DNA of 64,000 nucleotides from Cyanoderma ruficeps (lineage: Eukaryota > Chordata > Aves > Passeriformes > Timaliidae), in contig VZDJ01000063.1 in NCBI GenBank assembly GCA_008694505.1, positions 6,012,324 to 6,076,323 on the forward strand, read 5' to 3'. The position numbers and the translations under genes were made by a program. Every line of letters starts with the position of its first letter. Positions within the stretch are counted from its first letter, which is position 1. The notes under the pieces were generated by a model. It was given only the letters and a program-made list of their open reading frames with translations. It was not told the DNA's origin and searched no databases. Shown here piece by piece: positions 1-11,985 of this stretch.

Positions 1-47
1 GGAGCCATCAATGGCCAGCCCAATTCCTCTTTGCTTTCTTAGGCCCC

Positions 48-152
48 ATAATGGATGAGGTGTGGAAGGTGTCCCTGCCCACGGCAGGGGTTGGAATGAG
101 ATGGGCTTTAAGGTCTCTTCCAAACCATTCTGGGATTCTGGGATTCCATGAT
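48..152 (+). mobile_element. CR1 LINE 3'-end fragment
   Basis: The text matches the CR1 tail: a gtgtccctgcccacggcagg block, then a stretch related to 'ttggaactggatgggctttaaggtc', then 'ccaaaccattctgggattct'. CR1 elements are usually 5'-truncated, as here. No reverse transcriptase remains. Confidence 0.8.
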
Positions 153-930
153 AATTTTCCCTTGTTTCTGGTTGTTTCCGATGCTGTTTGTTGCCAAAGC
201 TGTGTAAAAATGTGTGTGTTTCCTGCACCTTAGAGCTGCCTGGATCTTCAGTGTGTCCCAGGGGCAGGATCAGCTCCTCAGGTTCCCTGTGCCGGCTGCA
301 TCCCTGCTGCATCCCAGCTTCTCAGGGAATACACCTCCATCTGTATCTCCAAATTTATCCCCAGAGAAGGTTTAAACCTTGCTCCCAGTGGGGACAACAG
401 TGGAGTCTGTTGATTTCAGCACCATCAGGAGATCAATCCATAAATTAACACAACCCTTCCCATGCAGGGCTTTATCATTCCTTTATCATTCCCTTCAGAC
501 CTGGGCTGCCTCAGGCCCTGGGCCATTATCTGATCCTTGGAAACCAGGATATCCCGGCCCTCAGAGATCAAAAGGAACCTTTGCACGGCTCAGAGAGAAG
601 CGTTCTGGGCTGCTGGATGTGCTCCCTCTGACTTTCCTTCTGCAGGAGCTTTGTCACGGTGTCACCCGTGCTGGAAATCCCTGCTCGTGGGCTGTGTGTC
701 ACACACTGCCACACGCCTGGCGCACACAGGGACACTGGACAGACGGGGTGATGGCCACAGAGCTCCCCTGCACCCTGAGCATCCTCCGGCACAGGAGTGT
801 TCCCACACCCCCGGAGCTCCAGCTCTGCCCTGGGGCTGTGCAGTGGAGCCAGAGCCCCCCCAGAGCACCTGGACAGAGCCTTTCCTGAGGCACTGCAGGG
901 CAGCCGGCAGGGACCACTCTGCTTCCCGGG

Positions 931-1163
931 CACCAGCCGTGCTTCCCAAATCCCACAGTGAGCCCCCAGCTCCTCCTGTGCTTCCCAAATGCTGCAGTGA
1001 GCCCCCAGCTCCTCCTGTGCTTCCCAAATGCTGCAGTGAGCCCCCAGCTCCTCCTGTGCTTCCCAAATCCCACAGTGAGCCCCCAGCTCCTCCTGTGCTT
1101 CCCAAATCCCGCAGTGAGCCCCCAGCTCCTCCTGTGCTTCCCAAATCCCGCAGTGAGTCCTGA
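931..1163. repeat. 39-bp minisatellite
   Basis: The motif agtgagcccccagctcctcc recurs at 957, 996, 1035, 1074, 1113 and 1152, an exact 39-bp period. Five complete units have partial units at the edges, and variants differ mainly in 'tcccac', 'tcccgc' or 'gctgc' before agtg. Because 39 is divisible by three, the array reads through as a 13-residue peptide repeat on both strands. This explains the spurious open frames across it. Confidence 0.92.
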
Positions 1164-1520
1164 GCTGCTCTGGACTGGGAAATGAGATAAGTTTGTTCTG
1201 CTGATGAGAGCAAGTGACAAGGTGTCACCCAGCACCGCAGGGACATGGAATAGAGAGCACCTTTCACCCGTACAGGGTGACAACTTGTAGGGGTAGAGGT
1301 TTCCTACTGTCCCAGTTTGAGGACTGGGTATAAATGTATTTACTCTGGAATTTTCCACTGGTTTAGGGATCAAGTCCCACTGTGGGACTTGGCAGAATCC
1401 CTCTCCTGGTGTTCCTCCCCAAGGTGTGAGGAGCGGTGTCCCTGCAGGCACACTCGGCCTGGGAGGGCGGGGAGGGCGATGCCCATCCCGGGCCGTGCTG
1501 CAGGAACGCCCACACCCCTC

Positions 1521-2052
1521 GGCCGGTGTCTGGGAGCAGGGCGGGATAACGGGAGCACAGGGCTCCATGGGCCTGTTGGCCCGGAGTTTGGGAGCAGGGC
1601 AGGATAACAGGGCACAGGGCTCCGTGGGCCTGTTGGGCCGGAGTCTGGGAGCAGGGCAGGATAACGGGAGCACAGGGCTCCGTGGGCCTGTTGGGCCGGA
1701 GTCTGGGAGCAGGGCAGGATAACGGGAGCACCGGGCTCCATGGGCCTGTTGGGCTGGAGTTTGGGAGCAGGGCAGGATAACGGGAGCACCGGGCTCCATG
1801 GGCCTGTTGGGCTGGAGTTTGGGAGCAGGGCAGGATAACGGGAGCACCGGGCTCCATGGGCCTGTTGGGCTGGAGTTTGGGAGCAGGGCAGGATAACGGG
1901 AGCATCGGGCTCCAAGGGCCTGTTGGGTCAGTGTCTGGGAGCAGGGCGGGATAACGGGAGCACCAGGCTCCGTGGGCCTGTTGGGTCAGTGTCTGGGAGC
2001 AGGGCGGGATAACGGGAGCACAGGGCTCCAAGGGCCTGTTGCACCGGGACCT
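1521..2052. repeat. 58-bp minisatellite, about nine units
   Basis: The motif gggagcagggcaggataacg recurs at 1532, 1590, 1647, 1705, 1763, 1821, 1879, 1937 and 1995, so the period is 58 bp with one 57-bp unit. Units differ at a few positions (gcggg/gcagg, cacagg/caccgg, ggccgg/gtcagt). Neighbouring central units at 1763-1936 are almost identical, which suggests recent local duplication. Long minus-strand open frames across it (1363-2073 and others) are repeat artefacts. Confidence 0.93.
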
Positions 2053-2224
2053 TCGCTGAACTTCCCTCATCAATCTCCATCAATCCTCCCTCTCGTGTGC
2101 CCCAATTTGGTCTCTGAACCAGCTCCCTTCCTCTTTCCCCTCCCCTCCCGCTGCCCCCCAGCGCACACAGGCACATTTCCTTTTCCTTAAGCAAACAATT
2201 TTCAGATTTAAAAGTGAACTCCGG

Positions 2225-2480
2225 GTGCAGGCTGGGAAAAGACAATGTGGCCTGGCCCCTTTATCTGCCGCTATCTGCTCCCCACAGGCTGCCAGCCCAG
2301 ATTGGGCCTGCAGGAGCCTCGAGTGTTTATGGGCCACGGGAGGGAGGGAGAGCAGGGGAAATCTGCTGGGGGAGATAAGTCCAGGAAATAGGGCTGGGGA
2401 CCGGAGCAGAGTCAACAAAGCTGAGCGAGCAACAGGACACCTCCAGAGTCCCAAGGATGTGACTCAGTGTCACGACTCCT
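2225..2480. promoter_or_regulatory. Candidate distal enhancer, GATA/ETS/AP-1 cluster (-21.7 kb)
   Basis: Seen: GATA sites (WGATAR or complement) at 2261-2266 (TTATCT), 2271-2276 (CTATCT) and 2373-2378 (AGATAA). GGAA cores lie at about 2358 and 2384, and an AP-1 site TGACTCAG lies at 2460-2467. The block is free of tandem repeats and sits directly beside the 58-bp minisatellite. GATA plus ETS pairing is typical of haematopoietic enhancers. Its assignment to FLI1 is inferred from position only, and ETS1 is an alternative target. Confidence 0.35.
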
Positions 2481-3769
2481 GTCACGACTGCAGCTCCCCA
2501 GCAGGGAGGGCAGATTGGCCTGGAGCGCTCCATGCCTGCCATGGAGAAGGGGAACACCCTGACCTCTTTACACACTTGGAATGTTTTCCAGTGAAGAGCC
2601 CCAATTTAAGCGCCTCATCCCATAGGCAGGTCCCTGAAATAAACCTCTTGGGTTTGCAGGATTGGGAGCACGAGCTGGGCCCAGCAGCAGCTCTCGGCTC
2701 AGTGGGTCACACCCGGGGTTTATAACGTCCTGTGTCAATCTGGGACCTCCCTGGGCCCCAAAGGGTCACCTGGTCTTTGTCCAGGTGCCACCAGTGTGGC
2801 TCAGAACCCACAGCACGAGGCAGGAGGAGCTGCTCACCTGGGCACCAGGAGATTTTTATAACCACCACGTTTTTATAATCACCTGTTATCTCCATGTGCA
2901 CAAGGGGTTTGGTGGTAACTGGAAAAGCGTGTGGGCTTCATCTGTAATGTATTTCAAACACAAAAATATCTGGGCTAATTATATCCAAGAACAGCAGCTC
3001 ACATTGTTCTGGCAGCCCAAAAAGTGTCGTAAGCATGGCTGTGGACTGGAAAAGTGAGGTTGTCTGCTCTCCTCTGGAAAACCAACTGGAGGAAGCTTTC
3101 ATGTTCTGATGGTTATTTTTTAAGCAGAAAAACTTCTGCAAACTGTGTTCTTTGGGGCAGCTGCTCTGGTTTCACCTTAAACTCTGTCATTTATGGCAGA
3201 GCCTTCATATCTGAGCTACTGAGAGGAAAGGCAGCCTTATGGAGAGCAGAGGGCCACTGCTGTCCAACAGCCTCCAGCTGCAGGGCCCTGGGCCACCCAG
3301 CTCTGTCCTGGCTCAGGTTTTACTGGCTGGACTCTCTGAGTCCACAGCATTTTGGTTTGCTGGCTGTTGGGGTTTTGCCCGTGTTCTGCTGCAGGCCCGG
3401 GGCTGGGTGCTGCTGCTCTGCAGGTTCCTCCTCCAGCAGGTTCCATTTCGCTGCCGGTGTTGCCGCAGGCCGGGCTCGGGTGCCAGGGCTGCTCAGGGCA
3501 GGAGGGTGAGCAGTGCCCCAGGCAGTGTCCCTGGCACAGGCCCCTCTGAGGGCATTCACACAATCCCCCTGTGCGTTGGAGGGACCTGAAAGCTCATCCA
3601 GTTCCATCCCAGACGTGGGTCCAAGGTTATTCCTCAGGCTTTCCATCATTGGCACAGAGGAAACCAAGCCTTCCCTCCCCTTTGTACAGATTCCTCTTTC
3701 AACCCCACACCTTTCCCTGTGGAAGTTTTGGATCCAGGTTTCATTCCCTCCATACTTTTGCTGTCTGAG

Positions 3770-3848
3770 GCTGGTAGAAGATTCCCTGCCCACAGCAGGG
3801 GGTTGGAATGAGGTGACCTTCAACCCTCTTCCAACCCAAACCCTCCAG
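3770..3848 (+). mobile_element. CR1 LINE 3'-end fragment
   Basis: CR1-type tail: 'ttccctgcccacagcagg', 'gttggaatgaggtgacc', then 'cttccaacccaaaccctcc'. A short reverse-orientation piece resembling CR1 ('ggagggacctgaaagctcat') lies at about 3578-3606. It may be part of a second, more decayed copy. Confidence 0.75.
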
Positions 3849-5319
3849 TGAGATTTCTGCCATCTCCTCCTGTGCACAGGGAACAGCACTCCCTTGTCCC
3901 AGCCAGTTTCTTTGGCCCATAGTTTGGTCAGAGTTGCCCTGGGCCTTTCCTGCTGTCCCTGTTCCAGTCAGGATGCTCGGGAGGCCCTGGCACTGCCAAA
4001 GGCCCCATGGAGCCATTTTGTGATGCAGCAAACTCTCACTTCACAGCATCAGCCGGGGAGGTTTCCCAAACCGTGGCTCCTCTCCAGCTGGGAGCAGTTA
4101 TTCCCCCTGAAGCCTTTCCCAAGGCAAGGCTGCCCCAGCAGCAGTGGGCACAGGAACCCTTTAATCTGCCGGGAGCCCCCCGAGCTGTTGGGACAGTGTG
4201 GAGGAAAGGCCGAGGTATCAGAGCTCTTCAAGGGAAAGCCCTGTGTGGGAAGGGCCGTAAAACACCACTTTTCTGGGTTGTTCTAAATTTCCTCTTTATT
4301 TTATGGTTCATCTGATTCAAAGAGAAACCTTCTCAGTGGAGGAGTGGAATGGGAAACACACTTCCATGTCAAACCCTTGGAATCGCATCAAGATCCTGCT
4401 TTAGTCATTTATTTTCCTTTAGTTCACCTTGGGGTTGGGTTTTTTTAATCCTTTTCATTCCTCCAGCTGTTTATGTTTTTGGTGGAACTGCTTTTCTTGC
4501 TTTTCTTCTCTCTCCCTTCCCTCCTGCTCTCCTCCTCTACCATCTACAGTGGATCTCACAAAGTGAGATATTTTCAAGGAATTAATCTCTGGGAGGAAAC
4601 GATGGATGTATTTGCTTGGTTCTTTGTTTTTCTGTTGAGGTTGGAGCAGGTGGAACCCCTTTAGAGCTCCAGAAAGATCTTCAGGGACCGTCTGCTCTCT
4701 CCTGAGCTGGAGAGCTCAAGTGCAGGTTGGCCAGGGAGGCTCCAAGGGAGAATCAGGACAAGAATTTAGGGGTTTGCTTTAAAAAAAAGAGGGAAGAAGC
4801 AATCCCAGAGTAAGCAAAGGCCTCAAGCTGTGGACCTGGGCTATACAAGGAGGGGCAGCTTTACCAGAGGCAAGGGCAACCTCGAGTCTTATATCCCAAA
4901 AAAGATTTTTGTCTCTTCCAGAAGAGGTGCTTCATGTAAAATTTACTAAAAAGCAAAGCAACAGCAAATCTTGCAGGGAACTTGGGGTCACGGCCACTTC
5001 TCTTTTCTGAAGAGACAAAACTCTGCTGGAGGAAGAGGTTTACTTTTCATTCATTTTCCTTCTTTTCCTCTATTTTTCCGGTCAGCACCAGCTGCCCAGG
5101 GATCTCCGTGGTGAAGGGCCCTCAGAGGGGTGGCAGTGCTGCCACCAGGGGCCGAGGGCACCCAGGGGAGCCCCTGCGGGTGCCATGGGAGGTGTGACAT
5201 GGCCCAGGGATGTTTGCTGAAATGACACAAAAATCCTGGGCTAAAAGGGGAGTCTCCAGGGCCATGTGTCCAGCAGAGAGATCCCAGGAGAGTGGAGTGA
5301 GGGTTTGTGGGAGTCCTGC

Positions 5320-5905
5320 CTCTGCCACAGGGATGGAATTCCTGTCCTGCCTTGGCCACTACGGGATTAGATCCCTCTGCCACGGAAATCCCTGTCCTAC
5401 TTCTGCCACAGGGGTTAAATCCCTCTGCCACAGGGATGAAATTCCTGTTCCACCTTTGCCATTATGGGACTGGATCCCTCTGCCACAGGGATGAAATTTC
5501 TGTTCCACCTTTGCCATTATGGGTCCCTCTGCCACGGAAATCCCTGTCCCACCTCTGCCACCAGAATTCCTGTCCCATTTCTGCCCCAGGGGTTAAATCC
5601 CTCTGCCACAGGGATGAGATTCCTTTTCTACCTTTGCCACTGTGGGAGCAGATCCCTCTCCACAGGAATTCCTGTCCCACCTTTTCCACAGGGGTTAGAT
5701 CCCTCTGCCACAGGAATTCCTGTCTTGCCTCTGCCACAGGGATTAAATCCCTTTGCCAAAGGGATTCCTGTCCCAACTCTGCCGCTCAGGGGTTAAATCC
5801 CTCTGCCACAGCGATGAAATTCCTGTTCCACCTTTGCCACTGTGGGATTAAATCCCTCTGCTACAGGAATTCCTGTCCTCCCCCTGCAGGATTAGATCCC
5901 TCTGC
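5320..5905. repeat. Degenerate minisatellite, roughly 45-50 bp units
   Basis: Phrases such as 'ctctgccacagggatgaaat', 'tcctgttccacctttgcca' and 'ggttaaatccctctgccaca' recur more than ten times with insertions and deletions. Units are unequal in length, unlike the crisp arrays elsewhere in the window, which suggests an older array. Open frames across it on both strands are repeat-derived. Confidence 0.85.
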
Positions 5906-6059
5906 CCACCCCACTGCCATGGGGTCTGAGGTCTTATCACCCCATCCCTAAACTTCCCTTCCTGCCTTTTGTCCGCGGAGCTTTCTCTGTCCAGGAAATG
6001 TCACTGTCACCCTCCTGTCCCACCCCACGCGACCTCAGGGGGATCTCTCTAGGGACTGG

Positions 6060-6925
6060 TAAAAACCCACATGAATTGAGGCTCACACCGGTCCCCAACC
6101 CAAACTGGTTTTATGGGAGTTCCCGCAGACAGTAAATCATCTCCTTGGATGTTTATAAACAACGGGAGTGGAAACTCTGACGTTTTGTAAACGATCAGGA
6201 CTTTAACACCACCACCAAACTGCCGCTTTTTGTAACTTCACAATAAACACTCCTCAAAATAAATACTCCAAACACGTCCTCAAATCCAGACAGCGAGAAG
6301 AGAAAGGTTCTCGTCCCCATTAAACAGACAGGGAACAAGGAAATTAAAATTCCTGGGGCATTCGTGAACCTTCACCTAACATTCCTTTTTCAGGAATAAT
6401 ACAGCATTCAACAATGACAGCAATCCCTTTTCCTCATTTTATCTCTGCAACTAAAGCTTCCCCTGTGTTGTGATAATGATTTTATCAATAATTTACGATT
6501 ATTTATTTGAATGCACTGATCACATCCATCAATAATACTAGGGCGAAGTGTATTCTATTTCAAAGGTGTTTTTCCTGCTAGAGAGTAATTTAGCAAAGCT
6601 GAAATATTTGTCCCGAAAATATTTATAGCGGGTTTGCCGATTTTCAGTGGACTTCATCAAAGTGCCTTTAACGATTAAATTAATTAGTGGAAATGAAGGA
6701 GCAGATCCTTGCTGAAATGGGGCTTTCTGAGCTCTCTGAACGAAACCTTTTTGCACTGGTAATTTATGACAGAAAATATTTTTTTCATGCTAAAATTATA
6801 GATTTGTCCTTCTTATCGATGGAAAACGAAAATAAATTTTAACAGGGAGGATTTTTCTCTCAGACTAATAATTTAATTTCAGGAATATGGCTAATTTGAA
6901 TTCAATTTAACTGCTCCTTGCAGCT
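6060..6925. other. AT-rich unique block, conserved-element-like
   Basis: Between two minisatellites lies about 0.86 kb of AT-rich, repeat-free sequence with homeobox/forkhead-like words, such as 'gtttataaacaac' near 6151, 'ttttgtaaacgatcagg' near 6183 and many 'taatt' cores. Composition and lack of repeats resemble vertebrate developmental non-coding elements. No open frame of note runs through it. Whether it is conserved cannot be judged from one sequence. Confidence 0.35.
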
Positions 6926-7240
6926 CCAGCTATGCAAAAGCACCTTTGTGGCAGATGCTGCTTAAAGATACCACAGGGCAAAGGCAGAATTTGCAGCCAC
7001 AGAGAGTTTTTATCTCATCCCCAAACTCCCCAGCAGCACAGCAAATGCAAAGCCAGATGGGCACCTTTCCATGGCAGTTGCTTCACCTTTTCTTCCCTGG
7101 AAACAGGAATTCAGGGGAATTCAGGAGCCTGGTTTTATTCCACCGGAGAGATACGAAGCTCCTGGAAGCACAGAGTGGCAGTCCCTGCAGCGGGGCAGGA
7201 TGTGGGTTTGGAATCCTTCATTCCTGTCAGGTTCTGCCCT

Positions 7241-7412
7241 TGGATGGATGGACCTTTGGATGGACCTTTGGATGGACCTTTGGATGGACCTTTNGATGGA
7301 TCTTTGGATGGGTCTTTGGATGGATCTTTGGATGGACCTTTGGATGGACCTTTGGATGGATCTTTGGATGGACCTTTGGATGGATCTTTGGATGGATCTT
7401 TGGGTGGATCTT
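7241..7412. repeat. 12-bp minisatellite ggatggaccttt
   Basis: About 14 copies of a 12-bp unit (ggatggaccttt, with ggatggatcttt and ggatgggtcttt variants). A single N stands at 7294, inside the array. The 12-bp period gives four-residue peptide repeats in all frames, so open frames here are not genes. Confidence 0.95.
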
Positions 7413-7666
7413 GCCGTTTTTCCCTCCCAAACACCCAAATCTGGGTGTTGTGCTGGCCAGTTTCCCTGGGATGGAGAGTCACCTCACCTGTGGCTGCTCT
7501 CCTCGCCCACGGGCCCAGGTTTTGGGGTGCCATTAAACTGTGGGCCAAGCCTGGGAGAGGACAGGGGTCAATTATTGTCATTCTTTCCCCACAGCGTGTG
7601 GGAACGGTGGTGGCCAGTTAAAACCCCCACATTTCCCTGCCAGGAAAGAGAAACTGAAGCACAACA

Positions 7667-7694
7667 GTGTGTGTGTGTGTGTGTGTGTGTGTGG
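7667..7694. repeat. (GT)n microsatellite
   Basis: Fourteen uninterrupted GT dinucleotides follow 'gaagcacaaca'. A likely polymorphic microsatellite. Confidence 0.97.
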
Positions 7695-7774
7695 TTCCAT
7701 GTCACACGCTGCAGCTCCATCTGCCTTCCCAGACTTCCCCCTTATTCCTAATTAACATGTTGAGGAATTTTAAA

Positions 7775-8110
7775 ATGTAATAAACATTATTTCCAAACAA
7801 CCCGAAAGGCAAGCTTGCTTCTCTCCGGTTTGATGTAAACATTTATAGCGCAGCTCCATCCTTAAACAGTTAATCTTATAGCGACCTATTAAAATAAAAT
7901 GAATTGTGTTATAATTCATCCTAAAGCAACCTCGGGGTGAGTGTATCAGGTAACTCCCGCTTTTGCAGCCCTCATGACGTTTTTAATCAAATTCAGCTGT
8001 AATTGCTGGAGCGTTCACATGCCTCTTTTAATACCCTGCCTCCATTTGGGACTCGTATGAGTCTGTTTTCTCTTAACGTAGCTAATAAATAGAAAACATG
8101 AAAAGAGCCC
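7775..8110. other. Repeat-free conserved-element-like block (-16 kb)
   Basis: A low-repeat, moderately AT-rich stretch with words such as 'gatgtaaacatttatagcg', 'taaacagttaatcttatagc' and 'cagctgtaattgctggag'. It ends before a CpG-rich segment at 8110-8960. Mouse Fli1 has a known blood/endothelial enhancer about 15 kb upstream. Distance alone makes this block and its surroundings a candidate counterpart, but I see no dense GATA/ETS cluster in it, so the link is weak. Confidence 0.3.
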
Positions 8111-8960
8111 ATTTTGCAGGGCTCGGAGCTTTTCCACCGTTCCGTTCGTTCCAGCAATTGTCCGCCGGGCTGACGGGGACGAGGCACTTGTCAGGTCCCC
8201 CGCGCCCGGGATAAAGCCCTTTGTGGGGCGGGAGTCGCTGGGTTAGTGTCGCTCGCACCCCGTTAAAGGGACAGGGACACGGGCGGCGGCGGCTGCCCAG
8301 GGAAGGATTTCATTGGCATCTTTTAAAAAATCACCGGCCGCCGACGGACGCTGAAATGTTTGTTTACGAACGACTCGCCCACGGTTTTGGGCAGGAAAAC
8401 TCGAAATGCGGGCTCTGCCTGCGAGATGTTCGCGTAAACAAAACTCCCGCAACTTTCCCTGCCCAGCAGAGCGGGGGGCGCTGGCCTTGGGGGTTTCTCA
8501 GTCTCCGACGCTCCAGCTGTTTCCAATTTGCCAGCAATTTTCTTTCGGGCCAGTAAAGCTCCCAGGATGGCTGGAACTGGCCGCATGGGTTTCTCCCCTG
8601 GGCTGTGGGGTTTGGTTACAAGGGGCAGCGAACCCGGCTCGGGATTCGGGGCAGGCGTTTCCCCTGAACTTGGGAGCGCTTTGCATCCCAAACTCCCGTT
8701 GCAGCCAACCCTTAAAGGTTATTGCATTGCAGGTTGCGCGTGTGCTCAGGGGTCCCTGGCGGAGCCGGGCTGGGATTGCTCGAAGAGTGCAGGAAAATCA
8801 GAGCTCGGGGCCGGGATGCGCTGGCGGGTTCCCTGCCCCGCCGGGAAAGCGGGAAGGGGCGTCAGTGAACGCCAGAGCCGAGCCCTCGGGGCTCCTCCTG
8901 TGCCGTGTTCTGTGTAATTCACACGTGGAAACGTGAGAAAAGAATGAGCGATGACTTTGA
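8110..8960. other. CpG-rich unique segment
   Basis: CpG-dense and G+C-rich compared with both flanks, for example 'cggccgccgacggacgctga' near 8335. No start codon, splice pattern or protein family was recognised in the frames crossing it. It may be a distal CpG island or an unannotated non-coding transcript start. The sequence alone does not decide. Confidence 0.35.
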
Positions 8961-9283
8961 AACGTGAGCCCGTTCGGTGCCCGGCCGGCTCGGCCGTGCG
9001 GAGATGTGTTCCCGTCCTCGCAGAATAATGAGATTACAGCCTGGAAAGGGCATTTTGAACCCCGTGCACGCGAGTTTTAAAAAGCTTTTAATGACGACAA
9101 CGCTGCTTTTGATCTTTGAGAGATTTTTTTCCCTATTCCTTTCTCTCCTGATTATTCCCCCGATCCCTTCTCTCCTGCGCACCTCGCCAGTCCCTCCTGT
9201 CCCTTTGCTTTTCCTTCCATCCCAAGGAAGCTTCTCCCTAAAATCCCCATCCCCTCACCTTGCTCAGGGAAGGGTTTCTCTCG

Positions 9284-9314
9284 CCACAAACAACAACAAT
9301 TACAACAACAACAA
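9284..9314. repeat. (CAA)n-like microsatellite
   Basis: Short imperfect run of caa/aac triplets interrupted by 'ttac'. Confidence 0.85.
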
Positions 9315-10130
9315 AGAATCCAAAGAATTTCTATATTAAAAAGTGGCGAGGTCCCCGGTCGCTGGGTCCGGGTCTGAGTGTGTTTTCCTTGGAAATTGGG
9401 AGGAATGCTAAACGCCTCGTCTACCAGGGAGTAAATTGTGTGCGGAGCTCAAGGCACGGCTCCCAGGTTGCCCTTTCACCCCTTCACTTTATATGTTCCT
9501 CTTATTAAGGAGAAAAATGTTTCAATATGTTGGAATTTGGGGCAAAGCCGGGAAGGAGGGAAAGAGAATATAGAGAATGGAAGAACATTTTCCAAATAGT
9601 TTCGGTAACCCTTCTGAGGGTTGCATTTAAAATTGATGTTGTACTAAAATCCCTGGAAGTTTTTGCCCAGGTTATCGCAAAATATTGTCTGTGAAGGTTT
9701 CTGAGATGACAAAACGCCCCAGGAACGTGACTCCGATGGGGAAAAAAACCATCCATGGATTGAAGATGTGTTTCGTTTCCCCTCCTGAATGCGTTACTGG
9801 TTGATAGGCTCCCATGGAATAGCTAAAAAGAGCTGGAGGTTTCAGCTTGCAGGGAGAAATGGGGAATTCTTTATCCGAAAGAATCGTTTGGAGCCGATTC
9901 CATCCCGCTTTCCCAGCCGCGTGCATCGGCAGCCTGCTCCGTCATGCTTTCGCTCCCGCTGCAGGGGGAAGTGGGTTAACTCTTTTCTGGGTAAGAGTCA
10001 GGAAAGAAAATCTCAAAATAAGGAACGATGATTTTAAAACGGATATTTGAAACTTCCTATTTAAAAGGGGGGATTTAAAGTAGCGCTTGAGCTCCACTCA
10101 GCGTCTCTTTTCGGCTTGACTCCTCAGCAA

Positions 10131-10193
10131 TATATTTTTTTTTTAAGTTTTGAATTTTTTCCTTTTTTTTATTTCTTTTTTTTTTCCTTTTTG
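10131..10193. repeat. T-rich low-complexity tract
   Basis: Several runs of eight or more T separated by short interruptions, starting after 'cagcaata'. Confidence 0.9.
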
Positions 10194-10539
10194 GTGCGTT
10201 GTTTAAAGCCGCTCCTAACGCCAGGAGGGCTCATGGGGCGAGGATGTCCCATGGCCACGAATAATCTGAGCGAACAGCTGGAATATTGATAAGGGGGGAA
10301 AACGGAAATCAAATGAAAAGTAGAGGGCAGAGAAGCAAGGGGAAGGAAAGCAAAGCACGTCCTGGAGCTGCGAGCAGCACAGAAGCCCCCTGAGGAAATG
10401 CCTGCTTGATGCAGCCTGTCTGGACGGGCTGGGAATTTTAACTTCAGCGCTGCTTTGGATCCAGCGAGTTTCAATCTCTCTTCTCGCCGCAAATTGCAGC
10501 GGCAAAGGCAGCGCTCCGCAGCTGGTGGGAGCTGGGCTT

Positions 10540-11120
10540 TGCTCTCAGCCTGGATCTTTACAACCCGCTCTGCCACTGGCTGAGGGGAAAGGGGCTAAAA
10601 GGTGAGTCCTTTCAATCACTGCAATAAGAATAGGCGATTCTAAAAGTAGTTTAAGAGGCCTTTTTACATCGCGGCTGGCGCTGGCAGGGCGAGACGATTG
10701 ATAAATAATCCACTGCAGACTCTGGAGGGCTGGCTCCAGAATATGCAGATGTATTTATTTACATGCACAGGCGTAATTACAGCAGGGAGGTGAAGGAGGC
10801 AGGGGAGGACGCTAATCAAGGGTAAAGGGGAGAGCGGGGGAAACCAATATGGGAATCCTTGACCCCAGAAAATTTACTGGCGAGGCAAAATTACCTTGTC
10901 CCTCTACTCTGCCTGCCCCCACCCCCCGCCGCAAGTTCAGAAGCAAAAGAAACTGGAATGTGTTAGGAGGGAGGACGACCGGGAAAAAAAGAGAATTGTA
11001 CTTATCAGAAACACATTGTCCTCTTTAGAGCCGCTTGCCCTCCCGTGCCAGCTGGACCGGCAATAAATACTTTAAAAATCAATTAAAGCGGGGTTACATG
11101 CAGATAGCCAACTTTTATTT
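10540..11120. other. Conserved-element-like block (-13 kb)
   Basis: About 0.58 kb of repeat-free sequence rich in AT-core transcription-factor words: 'gattgataaataatccac' near 10696, 'gatgtatttatttacatgca' near 10748, 'gaattgtacttatcagaaac' near 10992, 'caattaaagcggggttacat' near 11079. It has the texture of a vertebrate conserved non-coding element. GATA-like sites are present (TTATCA near 11003, AGATAG near 11102) but sparse. No coding frame is visible. Confidence 0.35.
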
Positions 11121-11279
11121 TTCCAGTTGTTGGGCTGTGGGGGCCTTTTCTTGGGTTTGTTCTTGCGGGGTTTTTGGGGTTTTTTTTCCTCTTTTTTCCT
11201 TTCCCTTAACCGCACGGATGGTTCGGTGGCTGCAGGGCGCCGCGGTGTCCCCGGGCTTTGCGGGGTCTCAGCTCCAGCG

Positions 11280-11985
11280 GCCGGGCGGCTTCATTAGCGC
11301 AGGGCTGTAATTAACCCCGGGGCTGGCTGGGATCAGGGGCAGTCGGGACCGCACAGCTTTTCCTCAAGAGCTGGGAAAAAAGCCCCAACCCAACCCGCGC
11401 TGGTGCGCGGCTCCTGGCGCATCCTGCTCCTCCCGCCGGGTCATTTTCCCGTGGAAATTCCTGGGTAAATGCCCGGCTCTTCCCTCGGCCCCGGGGACAC
11501 GGGACAGCGCTGCAGCAGCCGGCTGGGGACGGGTGTGAGGGTGTCCCTGAGCCTTAATGACTCACACCGAGCTAATTGTTCTCTGCGCCCTCCAGAAGGA
11601 CGGAACACCCCGAGAGGGTCGGGGAGGACAAACAGAATCGGTCTGTGGGATGTTTTGGTGGCTGCGGCTGTGTGACACGCCAGCACGGTTTTCGCCGCCG
11701 TTGTTAATCTCTGCGTGTCTGCAGTGACGATTCTGGAGGCACGAAATGCCCCCGTCCATCGGGAGACCGTCAGGTCTTTGGAGTACAGAAAACCGGGGGG
11801 GAGACTTGAGGCTGAGACAAAGTCTGAGCAGGACCCGAAACAGAGACGGGATTGACAACCCCGAGAGCCCTTTTAATATTTGCGGCCATGCTTCCTTTCG
11901 GAGCATATCTTTAATTTACGGTTTAATTATTGTCGGGGAGGAAGGTTCCTTCAATCAGCCGGGGCTGGCGGGTTAATGGCTCGGG
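11280..11985. other. Repeat-free block with homeodomain-like words (-12.5 kb)
   Basis: Includes 'cttcattagcgcagggctgt' followed by 'aattaaccccgggg' at 11289-11323, and 'ctttaatttacggtttaatt' at about 11910. Both look like AT-core developmental elements in an otherwise G+C-rich setting. Coding potential was not recognised. Confidence 0.28.

Noticed and set aside
699..2073. Minus-strand frames of 382 and 236 codons
   Set aside because: Products of the 39-bp and 58-bp minisatellites; no homology recognised.
3578..3606. Possible minus-strand CR1 piece
   Set aside because: Only about 30 bases match; too short to list alone, mentioned with the neighbouring fragment.
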